Positions 35,968 through 49,143 of a DNA stretch of 64,000 nucleotides are shown one piece after another (within the stretch, counting starts at the first letter, position 1; every line of letters begins with the position of its first letter). This stretch comes from Mesaphorura yosii. Lineage: Eukaryota; Arthropoda; Collembola; Poduromorpha; Tullbergiidae. Both the position numbers and the translations under genes were made by a program. The notes below the pieces were generated by a model. It was given only the letters and a program-made list of their open reading frames with translations. It had not been told where the DNA came from and ran no database searches. The stretch covers positions 140,959-204,958 of the forward strand of contig WIXG01000116.1 in the NCBI GenBank assembly GCA_009869945.1, written 5' to 3'.

Positions 35968-38900
35968 ATGGAGAAGAAATCTAATCACCACCGGTCTACG
36001 AACAATAGCAGTGCGTCCAGTTCTAATAATAATCCAGGAGGCTCGTCGTCTGGCGGTAATAAGAATCAGGCCAATAATCAGCAATTAACGGAACAGCAGC
36101 AGCAAAATAATCTGGTGGAACTTTTCGGTAATTATTTTAATTATTAATTTTCCCAAATTGACACAGACACCGACTGCAGTTTAGCGTAAATTATTCGCAT
36201 ACCCATTTCACTACCCTGTCCTCATTAAAAAAAAACCTCCAGCCAACACCAACGCTAATGCACCAATCAATTAAAATTAAGGTTACTCGCTTTGAAGCGC
36301 AACATTGCAAAACTCTGGAATAGATAAAGTTGTTGCAGTTACTTTCATTACGTGCAATTAGTCAGCCCGAATCCAGTCAAAACTGTTCAGTGGTCGGCCT
36401 CGCGGTGTTTGAGGCGATCGAAACCTATATCACTTTTAAAATGGGGAACTAACTTTTTTGGAATTCCTACAAAGGAGTGACGCTTGACACAAGTAATAAC
36501 TAAAATCGAAAGTGTTCCAGTGCATTATCCTAAAGCGTGAAGCCAATGACTTACGACATTTTATTTTCCCGACCTTGACCTTCTATTTGATGCTAACGTT
36601 TGCAGAATATGACACCAAGGTCAGATAGAACTTCCTTCCATTGCAAGGCATACCTTTCCGGCGCCGGCCGGCTCACTTTATCCTCGACCTTGAGTCTAGC
36701 GTCTAGCCCATGATAGTAAATAGAGATTAAACTAATGCACTCGTTTAAATTTTTCCAGCAGCGCATAATTTACTGGCAGCACAGCAGCAGCAGCAGAATA
36801 ATCCACTGGCAGCAATGCTACAGCAGCAAAATTATGCAGCCACAAATCCTGCTGCGGCCTGGTGGTACTTGGAATATCTGAGCAGAATCCAGGCGGCCCA
36901 GATCCTACCTCAGCAAGCTGTTGCTGCCGCTGCCGCAGCTGCCGCTCAGCAGCAGCAAAATTCGTCTGGACCACCCTCAAGTCAGCCTGGTTCAAGCAAC
37001 AGTGGTCCTGCTGGTGGGAGTTCTGGAAGAAGTACTCGAGGCAAAGACGCAAAATTAAGTAAGTGAAATATAGCAGTGGTTCATTTATTTACTTGCATTG
37101 AACGTGTCTGTACTAATTTGCTCGGCTTCAATTTTCATAGACTCACATAATAATTCCATGGCTCAGCAAAAATCCTCCCTGAAACTCCCACCAGACACTG
37201 ACCTCATTCGAATGAAAACAACCACTGCTAGTTCAACCTCAAACTCACGCAAGAGACCGAGCAAGGCCACTCCACCAGCCGCTGGAAAACAATCCGCAGT
37301 GGCCTTGCATAATTTGCTCCCTCCCGCTAGTTTCTCGCTTCCTCCAACATCGTCATCTGCGTCTCTCTCTGCTCTTGTGGCGGATCCAGTTAATTTAACC
37401 AACTCCCGAATAGGCAACAACTTTAATGCTCACAATAGTACAAAAGCGAAGACCAATAGTTCGTTGTCTGCTCATCATGGACGTCATAATCAGGAACCAC
37501 TTCATCCGCCAAATTTCGCAGGGTCTTCGAGTGCAACGGCATCGACTTCTTCGTCTCAGCAGCATCTGCCGCATTCGGTTCAACAGCTCTCTGATCCTAA
37601 ATCTACGAACCTGACCATCATACCACATGCACACAGCACGCCGGATAATCTGACATGTCCGAGATTTCCAGCTGATTATGTACCTAAGCCGGCTCATACA
37701 GTCAAACCTATTCTGTACTCACATACAATACCAAAAAAGCCACAAGTCGGCCTTGTAAAAGAACAATTGTTAATGATGAAAGGGAAGAAGTCAAAAACCA
37801 CGGTTGCTAGCTTATTGGCAATGAGTCGAATTGAAGGCAGCAATCCAAATATAGCCGGGCAGTCATCGTCTAAATTTGGATATCAGCGAAACAATGCTAA
37901 TAGCCCATCCCCAAGTTCAGCGGCTGGGAACCTGTCGATGCCGCCTCAAAAGCCAGGTGTGAGGCAAAGAGGAGGCTCAACTGGCGGCAGGTCCGGAGGC
38001 CGCGGCACTCCGCCTGCGTCCAAGCAGAAGCCCTCATCAACTCCTCCTGTTACGATTACTCCAACAAATACTCCAAATCAAAAGCAGCAGTCACCTCATC
38101 ACCGCCCGTGGGTTAATTCGACAACCGAACTTAATATACCAACAATTAAAAAGTCAGGAAGTCAAAATTCAGCAAAGGAGGAGAAGAAAGAGCCAGATCT
38201 GAATGCACCCATGAAGACTGGTTGGGTGCGTGAAACGATTCTGAAGGGACTCGGCGTTCAAGGTCTTTCTGGCGAAGTTCAGTACAAAGCACCGGATGGA
38301 ACCATTGTCCATAATCTCGCTGAACTCAAGAAATTTAACGTGAATGTGAAGAACTTCAATTTCAGCTCCAAGTTACTCATTGGTGACTTCTTGCTGCCAA
38401 ACGAGAAAGGAGACCAGTTGAGGCTCACTAGCAATCAGCTGGCACAATGGTTGAGCGAGGAAGGAAAGGAAAGGGAAAGAGAAGCGGAAGAAGCCGAAAG
38501 AAAGAAACAAATGGAAAAGGACAGAAAGAAGGAGCATGGAAATCTGATAAAAAGTAAGTGTAAACGAAACACCTGAGTAGCCTGAGGCTAATGCATTGTC
38601 TTCCTATTTACAGGTATGGAACTGTACAGGCGCTCCAGTCGTAGAGTTAAGCTAGCTCAAGAGCGTCGTTTGAAGAAGCAACAGGAGGCTCTTGCTCCAC
38701 CTGAGATAACAGTACTTAAACCACTTCCGCCTTTGCAGCCAATCAAGGGACTTTACTTATCGCCTCAAGCATTTGCAAATTCGCTTCAGATCTACGAATT
38801 CATTCACACTTTCGGTACACCGCTGGGTTTCGAGCTGAGTTCGCTTCCAACAGTCTCGACAATACAGAAATCTCTCCTGCACGTAGAGGAAGCAGAAGAG

Positions 38901-41900
38901 GAGTTGTTCAACGTTGTCAGCCATCTGCTCATTTGTGCTGTGGAAGATCCTGGAATGCCAAATCCCACGGTAATATTTAGTTCTTAGCTGAAGTTCTAAC
39001 TTTAGCTCTGATGTAGTTTAATATGCTGTATTTCTATATTCCAGAAACATTTGACACCATTTGGCCAAACATTGAAGCAAGCTGATATTACGTTTGGCAG
39101 CCTCAGTGAAGTATTACGGTTGTACTTAGACGCGGTTAGTGACTCAGAGCCAGAGGCTGAAAAGTATGCGGAATGGTTGCTGAAAGTTCCGTTTTCAGCT
39201 CTAAGTCCAACTCGAAAAAGCAGTATTATTACGTTCTTGTGCGACTTACTTCTGCAAAATAAGGCTGTCCTCAAGTATCTTGAGTCCAGTTCGGACTTGG
39301 GACATGCCAGCAAGAAAGAGAGAGTGCAGAGTGAAATTAAGATACGAAAGCTTAGAATGCTTTGTGCCCGAAAGTCTGTTCAAGCCTTCAACTCTGGAGC
39401 ACCGGGCACGCCATCATCATCCAGCACACCTCTTAAAGCAAATGCCACCGACGACGATAGCAACATGGAAGACAAACCTGAAACGAAGAGGCTGGAGGGC
39501 GAAGCACCAATTATCAACCTCAATCCTATAATGGACGACATCAAGCCAGTGAAAGAAGACTCGACTGCTGAGAATAAATCGAATAAAGAACAGAAGGAGT
39601 CCAAGGAGTCAGAAGCAAATGAGGATGCTACCTCAACTAGTGAAGAGAACAAACCTGACATCATCGTCGTTCCAACAACTCCGTCCGAAAATGGCAAGCC
39701 AGATGACTCAAACGCGAGTCAGGAGGAGAAATCGGATTTGAAAATCGTTCCTATTCTAGTACCGAAGGCCGAGCCGATGGACACAGATAATGAGAGTTCG
39801 GTTTCCCTTAATATGACCCCAAACACAAGCTCTGTGTTCAATTGCTCCACTACCTTGGAAGACTCCGTGAAAGTAGAGAATGGGCTTGAACCTCCAAAAA
39901 TTGAAGGACTTCATCCAGACAATTCCACTTCCAACACCGCGAATAATTCCGTTGTTCACGCTGATTCCGATTCTGAACTTTCTGATTCCTCGTCTACTTC
40001 TTCAGATTCCGACGCGAAGTTGTCTGTGGAAGAGATTCGAGTGAAAATGAACGATTTGAACAAATCAATTGAGAAGCTGCGACAACAACAGCATTTGTCA
40101 ACCCAAGTCATTCGAACAGAGTGTCTTGGAATTGATAGGTACAGGCGGCGGTACTGGAATCTCCCTCATGCTGGCGGAATCTATGTTGAGGGCGGGGCGT
40201 CTGGAGAAATTCAAGACGACGTTCGGGATCAGGTCAAATTGAAGTTTGAAAAATTGAAGAAGGACGAGCCAGAAAACTCTTCGAAGAAAGATGTTGACGA
40301 AGCAGCTGATGAAACAAAAGACAAAGAGGATGAAGAACCACCAGTCCCTAAGAAAAGGAAGAAGAAAACAACGTCAGACGAGGACGAAGAATCGAGCAAA
40401 GAAAAGGACAAGGAGGAAGATGACACAGATACAAAACCGGCGGCTGTGGATGTAGATCCTCCTGCAACGGAGAAGCCCCAAGCTGTCAAGGAAGTGTTCC
40501 AGGTGCCACCACCAGTCCTGAAGATTTTTAGTTTCGGTCCGCGAGACCCCTGCACGGGGAAATCAATTGAGGCCGAGGAAGAGAAGGTGGAAACTGAGGA
40601 TGAGCGGTTTGTTCGCGAGATTGAGCCTGAGAATTGGAACTATTGGTGGAACATCGCCACGAAACTGCAGTTGGATGAGTTCAAGCCCGAAATCAGTGCT
40701 AGCACATTGCCAGAAGAACAGTCGCTCGCTGCCTCATTAAATCCAATTAGTGGAATGTGTTTGTATACGAAGAATCTTGAAGATGATGACATTCCACTAA
40801 ATAATGTGACGTCACCGCCACAAGGACATGACCCTGAATTGGTGTACAAGGTCCACATGCAGCTATTGGAATCTCTGGAAACATTGGAAGAACGTGTAGC
40901 TTCAGCAAGCCTTCAAGTCAAAGGTAATATTATGAGAAGGAGGAAGTTAAAAAATATGTAGATATTCATTCTGATTGAACTTATTAATTCACAGGATGGC
41001 AAGGTCCGCCAAAGCCGCCGGACGATCTGACAGAGGAGGAGATTATTCAACTTGTCAAAACTAGACTTTTGGACTTGGAATCCGCTGTCGAGCGGCGGTA
41101 TTTGAAACCGCCACTTGGGCGCAGTTTAACTGATATCAATCTAATTGCCGAAATCACCGCTGCTGCTGCCGCCGCGTCCGCTGCGACCGCAGCTGCTGAG
41201 GCTGCAGCGGCAAGTCAGGCTGCCGCAAATGCTTCGGCGGACGGTATCACGACCACGCCACCTGGACCAAGTTCTAGTGCCAACAGTAGCATTAGTGGTG
41301 ATGAGCCGGTTGTGACGAGCAAATCTTCAGTTCCTCGAGCATTGATGCACTGGAGAGATGCTCTGAGCAAAACATCGACTCCAAGTGTGCTTTCCATGGC
41401 CATATATACGCTTGACTCCTCGATCGCCTGGGACAAGTCCGTCATGAAGGCTAGTTGCCAATTGTGCAAAAATGGTGATCATGAGGATAAACTCTTGTTG
41501 TGCGACGCCTGTGATCGTGGCTACCATACTTACTGTTTCAATCCGCCTCTCGAAAATGTGCCAGACGGCGACTGGTAAGGAAATCTTCCTACTTTATGAG
41601 TACACTTCTTACTTAATTACTGAGACTTATCTTCCTCCTTTATTGATATCAGGTTCTGCTATGAGTGCATTAATAAGGCCACCGGAATTAAAGCATGCAT
41701 CGTGTGCGGAAAATCTAATGGCAAGATACTTGCTTGCGAAAAATGTGTGAAAGCATTCCACGCTGAGTGTTTGGAGAAAAACGGACTCAACGCACAAGGT
41801 ATGCCACCAGTCACCTCAGCGAAAAGTGGAAAGGTAAGCCTCAGACTTGCAATTGCATCATTTGAATCCAGTAACGGCGTAGTAATTAATAATTAATGTT

Positions 41901-42489
41901 GAAACGTGTAATCAGCAATTACGTGGAAAGTGGCATTGCTCGGAACACCGCACGAATACAAAATCTCCAAAGTCGAAGCGCAAGTCCGAAGATTCGCCAG
42001 GTGCAGGACATTCCAAGAAGAAAAAGAAGAACGAAATGTTATGGTGCGAACGGCTTTTAGATGACTTGGCTTGTCATGAAGATGCGTGGCCATTTCTAGA
42101 TCCTGTCAACACGCGACAGTTTCCGACATACAAAAAGGTAAGTTACTAATGAAGGCAGACGTTTTATGACAATGCCTGGTCATATAAAAAGTGATTCGAT
42201 TTTTCGATTAGATTATCAAGACGCCAATGGACCTTGCCACAATTCGATCAAAACTTCCTACGTACAAAACGCGTGATATGTTCTTGCAAGACGTGAAGTT
42301 AATCTTTGACAACTGTTTAACGTTCAATGAAGATGACTCACCAGTCGGTAAGCAGAAAGCAAGCAGTAAAAATATGTGCTGTGTAAGTTGGAATAATTTG
42401 TCAAGAACTTTGTGCTTTATTTTCTTGCAGGCAAAGCCGGACATAATTTACGTGTATTTTTCGAAGCAAAATGTTCCAAAGTAATGTAA
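35968..42489 (+). CDS. BAZ2/toutatis chromatin remodelling subunit
   Basis: Accessory subunit of ISWI remodellers (NoRC/toutatis type), nuclear. Exons 35968-36127, 36759-37058, 37141-38553, 38614-38969, 39045-40923, 40995-41574, 41653-41833, 41916-42137, 42212-42347, 42431-42489 give 1761 residues. Order: Asn/Ser/Gln- and Ala-rich N-terminus with CAG-encoded polyQ (to about 155); TAM/MBD domain around [16 protein letters not shown] (about 510-580); a Lys/Glu helix; DDT domain ([20 protein letters not shown], about 665-745); WHIM-type motif [13 protein letters not shown] (about 1100); [23 protein letters not shown] (about 1523); a second cysteine-rich module [17 protein letters not shown] ending WHCSEH; and a C-terminal bromodomain with [12 protein letters not shown] (about 1664-1758). 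Confidence 0.93.
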
Positions 42490-43936
42490 AATTGTAGGAT
42501 TCTAAATGTATGTTAAATGTGTTGGATCGTGATGAACTCCGCCGAACTTTGTCAGCTAATGGACTGGAAATTTTCTACGATCCACGCGTTTACATTTTTG
42601 TACAAATTGGATAGTAGTGTATAAATGCCTGTTAGTATTCTTAGGAAATCAAGGTAGCATAGGGCACAATCGTGAAGCTCCCGAGGTTGTGTTTCTTTTC
42701 CCTTCGAGTATTTGTAGCACGAATTCAGTATCACGAATCCTGAAAAGATATTCCGAACGGGGCGGGGAACGAAGAACTGCTTTCAGATTTTAGTAACTGC
42801 TTTACAATTTTACAGCGAACAATGAAAACTCAATTTATGATACCCGTTTTTTACCTTTTCAATGCGTTTTTATTAATGAATTTGTTTTTAGAGATACGGT
42901 TAAGGTTAATGCATTCAGCAGCCACAATCCATGACTGAATCAAGCCTGGCATTTTTGTATTTGCAACCAAATCATCAAGTGTTTACACACATATAAAATT
43001 TGTCGTTTTATATGAGAAATTCTGTGTCACTTCACGCGAATCGGCAACTGAAGAAACTTTCAAGTATTACACGGAACATTTCAATCCATTGTTATACTGT
43101 TTAGTACTTATGGCGAATTAAATTACGTTAAATCAAACATGTTTTAACTAATTTATCGGTCATCGGAGTCCATAAGTAGCAGACAATGTAAGGTCATTAA
43201 TTACTACGTAATTTAATTAAGGAAGTGACATGATTTTACAAATGCTGTTAGTACTTTTAAGCTGATTAATAAAGTAATGAACCGAATACGATACAAAAGC
43301 TTCTTTCCCAAAAACTGCAAAACAAAACGGGGTCGCCTGTCACTGCCAACGTTTCTGCTGTCGTCAGCAACGCCAGCCATTCGTCATTCTGACAATCCTC
43401 GCCACGATCGTCGAATGACAAGCTCATTTATCCACGCACACATGCATAATGAATGACACGGAGCCATTTTATGGCCATTTTATAGATTTAATCGAACAAA
43501 CAACTGGTGCGTGTGTGACAAAGGCACCGAGCTAGAAAATCTTCAAAGGAAATCTAAATGAGAGTGTTCAACTCGAACACTGAACACATGCTGCACTCAA
43601 CGGCAGAGGCATTGCGGAATAGAAGCGGCTGGGAGCTGGGATCATGGAGGGTTATTAAATCAATGCGACCTGATGTATGTGAGATTTCCTCGGGAAATCA
43701 TTTGTCTTCCTGTCTCATATTACTCGTCTCATCGGTCCGAGTTCGAGGCCAATACTAATCCAATTCGTTCCTTTCTCATGTCAGTGTCGAAGGCAAGAAA
43801 GATAGATTTGAGAATTAGCTAACCTTTGACAACTAATTAGCAAAGCAGCGCGCTGAGTGCTGGTTCACTCTGCTGGTCTGTTTCACGTGCCAAACTTGAG
43901 CCCTGCAATATTGTCGGGATTGGAAACTTCAAAGCG
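42490..43936. other. BAZ2 3' UTR and LRRC49 upstream region
   Basis: AT-rich, no gene with family features. A 13-base direct repeat CCATTTTATGGCC/CCATTTTATAG sits near 43465-43485. Confidence 0.45.
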
Positions 43937-46900
43937 ATGAAAGATTCTCGGCCACGGGCGAAAACAGCAATACTCTCGTTTCCAGTCAAGCAAGACGTGG
44001 ATGAGGCACGCCACCAGAAGGTCGACTCACTTATTCAAGGCGCGCCTGGACGTAGCCAGCCTATGTTCAGACTGGATGACATTCTCCCCTCAATCCGAAG
44101 CTCAAGTACGAGAGCTGTGAACGTTCCGGCTCCGCCAAGGACGCTGACGACGTTAACGCCACCTCCGAATTCACAGGTTTCCGTTGAATTCTTGATTTCT
44201 AGGTTTATCTGTCAATTGTGAATTTTCTTTCACTGGTTAAATAAAATACTTGTGGGCCAGGTTTTTGAAAATCTTCCGTCGTCGCGTTTTCATCATCTGG
44301 GTTCGACCCCGAAACTTTTACCCAGGCGAAAGCATACAACTTCTGCCCGAGTCCTTGACTTCTCCAGCGAGGGATTAAGTCATGTTCGGCAAAACTTCGG
44401 ATCCGATGTTCCAACCCAATCTACTTCTTCCTCTGCTGCTGGTGCTTCACTTTCACCTCCAGTCTTGAACCCGAAGTTCAAATTTCTGAAGACTCAAGCG
44501 CAGACGCCTGGCGTGATCCCCAGTTCGGTCCTAAACCAATCTTCCTTGAAAAGGATTAACTCACAGCTGGCACCAATGAATTTCGCGACCTCCAGAAAAT
44601 TAAGCCAATTCAGCCCGATAACAACGACTTCATACCGCTACGCATCGATCAAGTCAGCCACACAACATGCACGACCAGGGACTTCATTGAATGACCTGCC
44701 ATCAGCAAACCAGTCACAGCAATTAGGGCTAGGACAGTCAATTTTGGCTCCATCACCGTCTTCCTCCGTGAGTTCAAAAAGTAAAAGGTCGAAAAGCTCG
44801 CACACGCCCTCACAAAAGTCTGCCGAGAATGAGCTTACAAAAGCACAGGCCTCAACGTTGGTGGCAACCACAACGGAAATTGAGCTCCTCAAACTCACTC
44901 CACGAGACCTGAGTACAATCAAATCCGGAATGTTTATAATCGACAACCCAGCCAAAATCTCCAACCCCAGCTTGACAAAGAAATATCACATTTGCCGTAG
45001 TTTGGAGGAACGCGAGAGGAACCCGGACACAATTTACCTGGACAAACTCAACCTGAAACACTTTCCATCGATTGATTCCTCTGAAACACAACTTCGTCTG
45101 TTGTCTTTGCAGCATAATCTGATCCATAGAATCGACAACACAAATCTGACCATTCAACCGAACCTTCTTGTGCTTGACCTGTATAATAATCGAATTGATA
45201 GAATCAGCGGATTGCACATTTTCAGTTCTTTGAAAGTGTTGCTGCTTGGAAAGAACCGGTGAGTTGAATCTTTGAAAGCGAATGACGAGTACAAAGGCCA
45301 AACTTCATATTCAATCTTAGGATTCGGCGAATTGAAGGTTTGGACATGTTGAAGCACTTGGAAATACTTGACTTGCACGGAAATCAACTGAGATACCTGG
45401 ATAATATCAATTCGCTCATGTCACTTCGTGTGCTGAACGTTGCGGGAAATGTAATCCGTTCCATACGAAACTTTGGGCCTTACGGTATCTCTTCACTGCA
45501 GGAGTTGAACTTGAAAAGAAATCACATCCAGAATTTAACTGGCATTCTCAAAATCACACACTTGAAAAAACTGAGCTTGGGCAATAACAATATTCAGTCG
45601 TAAGTTCTTAGCTTAGCTTCGATTAAGAAGCCGAGAACTGTCCCTTCACATTGATATCCAAAGATTGAAAGAATCTATTTTACGGACATGAACTTCTCCA
45701 GGAAAATGCATTAATCTCCACCAAAGATGATGTTCAATCCAGAATCCTAGCCTAATGCTCATGTCTTTTCTTTCAAGGGTGTCCACGCTTTTGCCTCTCA
45801 AGAAGCTGGACATGCTCCAGGAACTTCAGCTGCAGCCCAACCCCATGTGCGACTTGTCAGATTACGAGAGTCAAATTCTGGCTCTGCTCCCGAAACTGCT
45901 GCTGTTGGACTCAACCACGGTTACCGAGGACATGAAACACCGAGCGGATGTCTGGTATAGGAAAAAACTGGCGGAGGAGCACGAAAAACGGAGAGAGCAA
46001 GAGAAAAACAAATTTTTGTCGACAACGGCCAGCAGAGACGAAGTGATCCATAAAGCCAGAAAGCGTTGGGAGTCACTAAGAAATTATGTGAAACAAAACA
46101 GCATTGGGAGTGGGAAATTTTCGGTGCACAAGGAAGCGTCAGTTGAAGAGCGATTGGTTCGGCAGAATGCAATTGTGGGCTCGGACACGGCTCACTCGTT
46201 CACCGATGAAGGTGACAGGAAGTTCACTGTGGAGCTTGAGCTTGATGTCGAGGAAGAGAGAGTCGAAGTCGAGAGCGTAGAAGAAAGCAAGAGCGTCGAA
46301 CTCATTGAACATTCTCTCGAAGCCGCTGCAGAAGACTTGACTTCCATGACAGAAGCTGTCTTTCCGAATGAAACGTTAGAACCCCGCCCCAGTGATGCAT
46401 TGTCTCACGAATCTGTAGACACTGCAGAATTGTTGACCTCAAAAACGATTGGGAGTGCGAGTACAAACGAATTCTCTCTGACCTCATCTTTCTCAGATCG
46501 ACCTTCAGCGAAGGTAATCGCAATTGTAAAGCCCTCAATAAGGCAACCAGTGGAGGATTCTGCCCAGTTGCCTCCTAGCCCAGCTGCACTCCGAAAAATA
46601 ATTCCATCGTTAATGAATGCAATGAAAAGCACGGGACAAAGCATTATAGAAGAGGACGAGGAGGAAGATCTTCGATCAGAGTCCATGCGAATGAGCTCAG
46701 AGTTCATCGGCAATGAAGAACACACTCTATTGGGCTCAGAAAATTCAGAACCTCAGAACCTAGAAACTGGCTCCACAATTAACAACACAGGAACTGACCC
46801 TCAGTTGATGAAAAGTGAAGAAGGTTTTGCGTGTCCAACGCTCATCCAGCCGCCTGCGCTGAAGCAGCTTCCGAGTAGACGACCGATACTTCGTAGAAGC

Positions 46901-48800
46901 ACCAGCCAGTTCACCTTGTCGCTAGCTGGAGATAATCAGGCTCAGGTTCCAGCTCCACGAAAGCCTGTCCCAAAAATTACAGTTAGCCAAAACAAGTCCA
47001 GGAATATATTCAGTCGAAGTAAAAGTATCGCGGATCTCTCGAATCAAGCGTCAAACGACTCCGACACACCTTCTGATATCGAGAGCGTGACCACAATCAA
47101 CACAACTTCGGACACGGGATCAGGAACCACGTCCAACGCAACTCCAAGGAAGTACACGGGCAGATCAAGGCTCGTGCGAAGTGGTAGCACCAGGAACTTG
47201 TTAAAGGTTACTTCGTACTTCATAGTCACCACCGTCCATAAAACTGGAAATGTACGCAATAATCTTTTATAGTCAAGTTTCTTATTTTGCAGCCAAGAGG
47301 AAGAACGGCACGGCACACAAATGCAAGTGGAAGCACAAACTTTGTCACTGCCAACCAGAAACGGCCATTAACCAGTGTTCCATCAAACAGCAGCTCAACT
47401 AGCATAGTTAAACCGGAGTCATTACGCCCGATCCTTCGACGATCGGAGTCTGTCGTGAACCTTCACGCAGCACCCTTCGCTACCGTTCCGGAAGTCGTGG
47501 TCAAGAAACAGGGCGTCGACTACCTGGTGGAAATGAATGACAAATTGCTCAATATTTATGGCCAAGGAGCTTTGAAGCACATGTTGACGGTGAGCTGGCG
47601 AAACTATTGACGGTGATAATGACCATATCCAGTCTTCCGATATTATTCCTATTGTAGGCTTTTTCCTCGAACTCGACAGGGAATATTACAATGGTCACCT
47701 TTCATTTTATAACTTTCGATTCAATCATTCCATATTTTGGCAAGATGCGACAGATTTATCCTGCCTTGGAACACTTTCATTTCCGGTACGAAACATTTCC
47801 GATGTCATTTTACTAAAAACCATTTCGCACAATTTCGTTCGTATAATTGATTGCGCAATTGCAGTGCAAATGGTTTAACATGTCTGAGTCAACTCAACGC
47901 TCTGGCCGATTTGCAAGGAATTTCGTCATTGTACGTTCACCAAGATGGAAATCCATTGCTCGAGAATTTGCTCTGGAGGGAGTACGCAGTGTACCGGCTT
48001 GGTCACTGGGGGTTGCAGCAAGTCAACGCGGTTGATGTAAGTTGCCCTGTCTCCCTAAACAAGCTTCTGACTGTACTGTTCTGATAAAATGGTTTCCGTG
48101 TCAAGGTTTCTAACTATGGAAGCTTGCCTAACCTCGGGGTTCCCACTAAAGGAAATGGAAGCGAAAATTCAAAGACTTTCGACTCTCTGGGGTACCTGGC
48201 ACTCTCCTGCCTTCCGCAGTCAGCACTGACACCATTGGCAGAAAGGCTTCATATGTTGCAGTGCTTCTGTTGCTGCTCCACATCAAATTCTTCGGAGGAT
48301 TCGGGTAAAGTGCGACAGCGTCCTTTGCATAGTCTGCATCCTGCATGTGTTTAGATACTTACTTGTTCACTGCTTCCAGGCAAAAAGAGGTCGGATGGCT
48401 CATCAATCGGCGGTGCCTGCACATCATATTGGGATGACGATCCTGTGCTATTAGACGTAATTGGAAAAGAAGCTCTGGTTCACGTTCCTCAAATTGAGGT
48501 AGGATAAGAAAAAAATCGCCTTCTAATTTCATCATTGAATATCTTACTCGTTCATTTGCTCAGCCTTCGTCGATCTCGCGAGATACCGTCACGGAAATAT
48601 TCGCCAGTGGGTGCGAAATAATACAGAAATTGACCAAGTTAGAGCAAACCTGGCCAGCTTTAATGGTTGACGCAATCGAGGACATACTCTTGGACTATCA
48701 AGTGATGGATAATTTCATGAAAAAGGAGCTAATCGGACTTAAAAATAGCTTATCAGCGAGTTCTCCGTCTTCAAATTCTCGAAGAAAAGCAAAATTTTGA
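43937..48800 (+). CDS. LRRC49: LRRC49-like subunit of tubulin polyglutamylase complex
   Basis: Leucine-rich-repeat protein of the TTLL1 tubulin polyglutamylase complex at centrosomes, basal bodies and cilia. Ten exons (43937-44176, 44261-45258, 45321-45599, 45778-47206, 47293-47589, 47658-47785, 47865-48036, 48106-48304, 48380-48498, 48564-48800) give 1365 residues. Residues 1-320 are Ser/Thr-rich and disordered. LRRs span about 345-510: NLLVLDLYNNRIDRISGL, SLKVLLLGKNRIRRIEGL, HLEILDLHGNQLRYLDNI, SLQELNLKRNHIQNL, then an LRR cap QLQPNPMCDLSDYESQIL and a basic helix with WYRKKLAEEHEKRREQEKN. A long acidic/Ser-rich insert follows. The C-terminal region resumes with conserved-looking ITMVTFHFITFDSIIPYF and QVMDNFMKKEL. 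Human LRRC49 is about 686 residues, so this protein is about twice as long. Confidence 0.78.
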
Positions 48801-49143
48801 TCTATATGTGAATATGACGAATTACAACGTTTTGGACGAATAAAGCGTTCGTATGAAACTGGCTTCGACTTCACAGTCCACGAATGCACAAAGCTTTGCA
48901 CAACACACGTAGTTGCTAAGTCGCGCGACTCCTTGAAAGAGCAAAAAACTGCAAATTCATCATCGTCATTTCAGCCTTTCAGCTTTCTAGGGAATTTTAC
49001 TATCGAGGGAAGTGAATGCAAGTTCCGGTGTGCCAGTGCGAAGCTGTCTCTTTTCCGTATCTGGCTATCAATTATTCCAGTTTCAGTAACTTCGTGTTGA
49101 TCTGATTAACTACTACTTAGGTGTACCTAAACTCCCTATCAAG
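48801..49143. other. Short gap between LRRC49 and PSMD4
   Basis: A poly(A) signal for LRRC49 lies at 48839-48844. The rest is presumably the PSMD4 promoter and leader. No gene. Confidence 0.5.
48839..48844 (+). terminator. Poly(A) signal AATAAA (LRRC49)
   Basis: AATAAA 39 bases downstream of the LRRC49 stop codon. Confidence 0.6.

Noticed and set aside
43558..43758. 66-residue plus-strand frame upstream of LRRC49
   Set aside because: No domain and no splice connection to the LRRC49 first exon that would be in phase.
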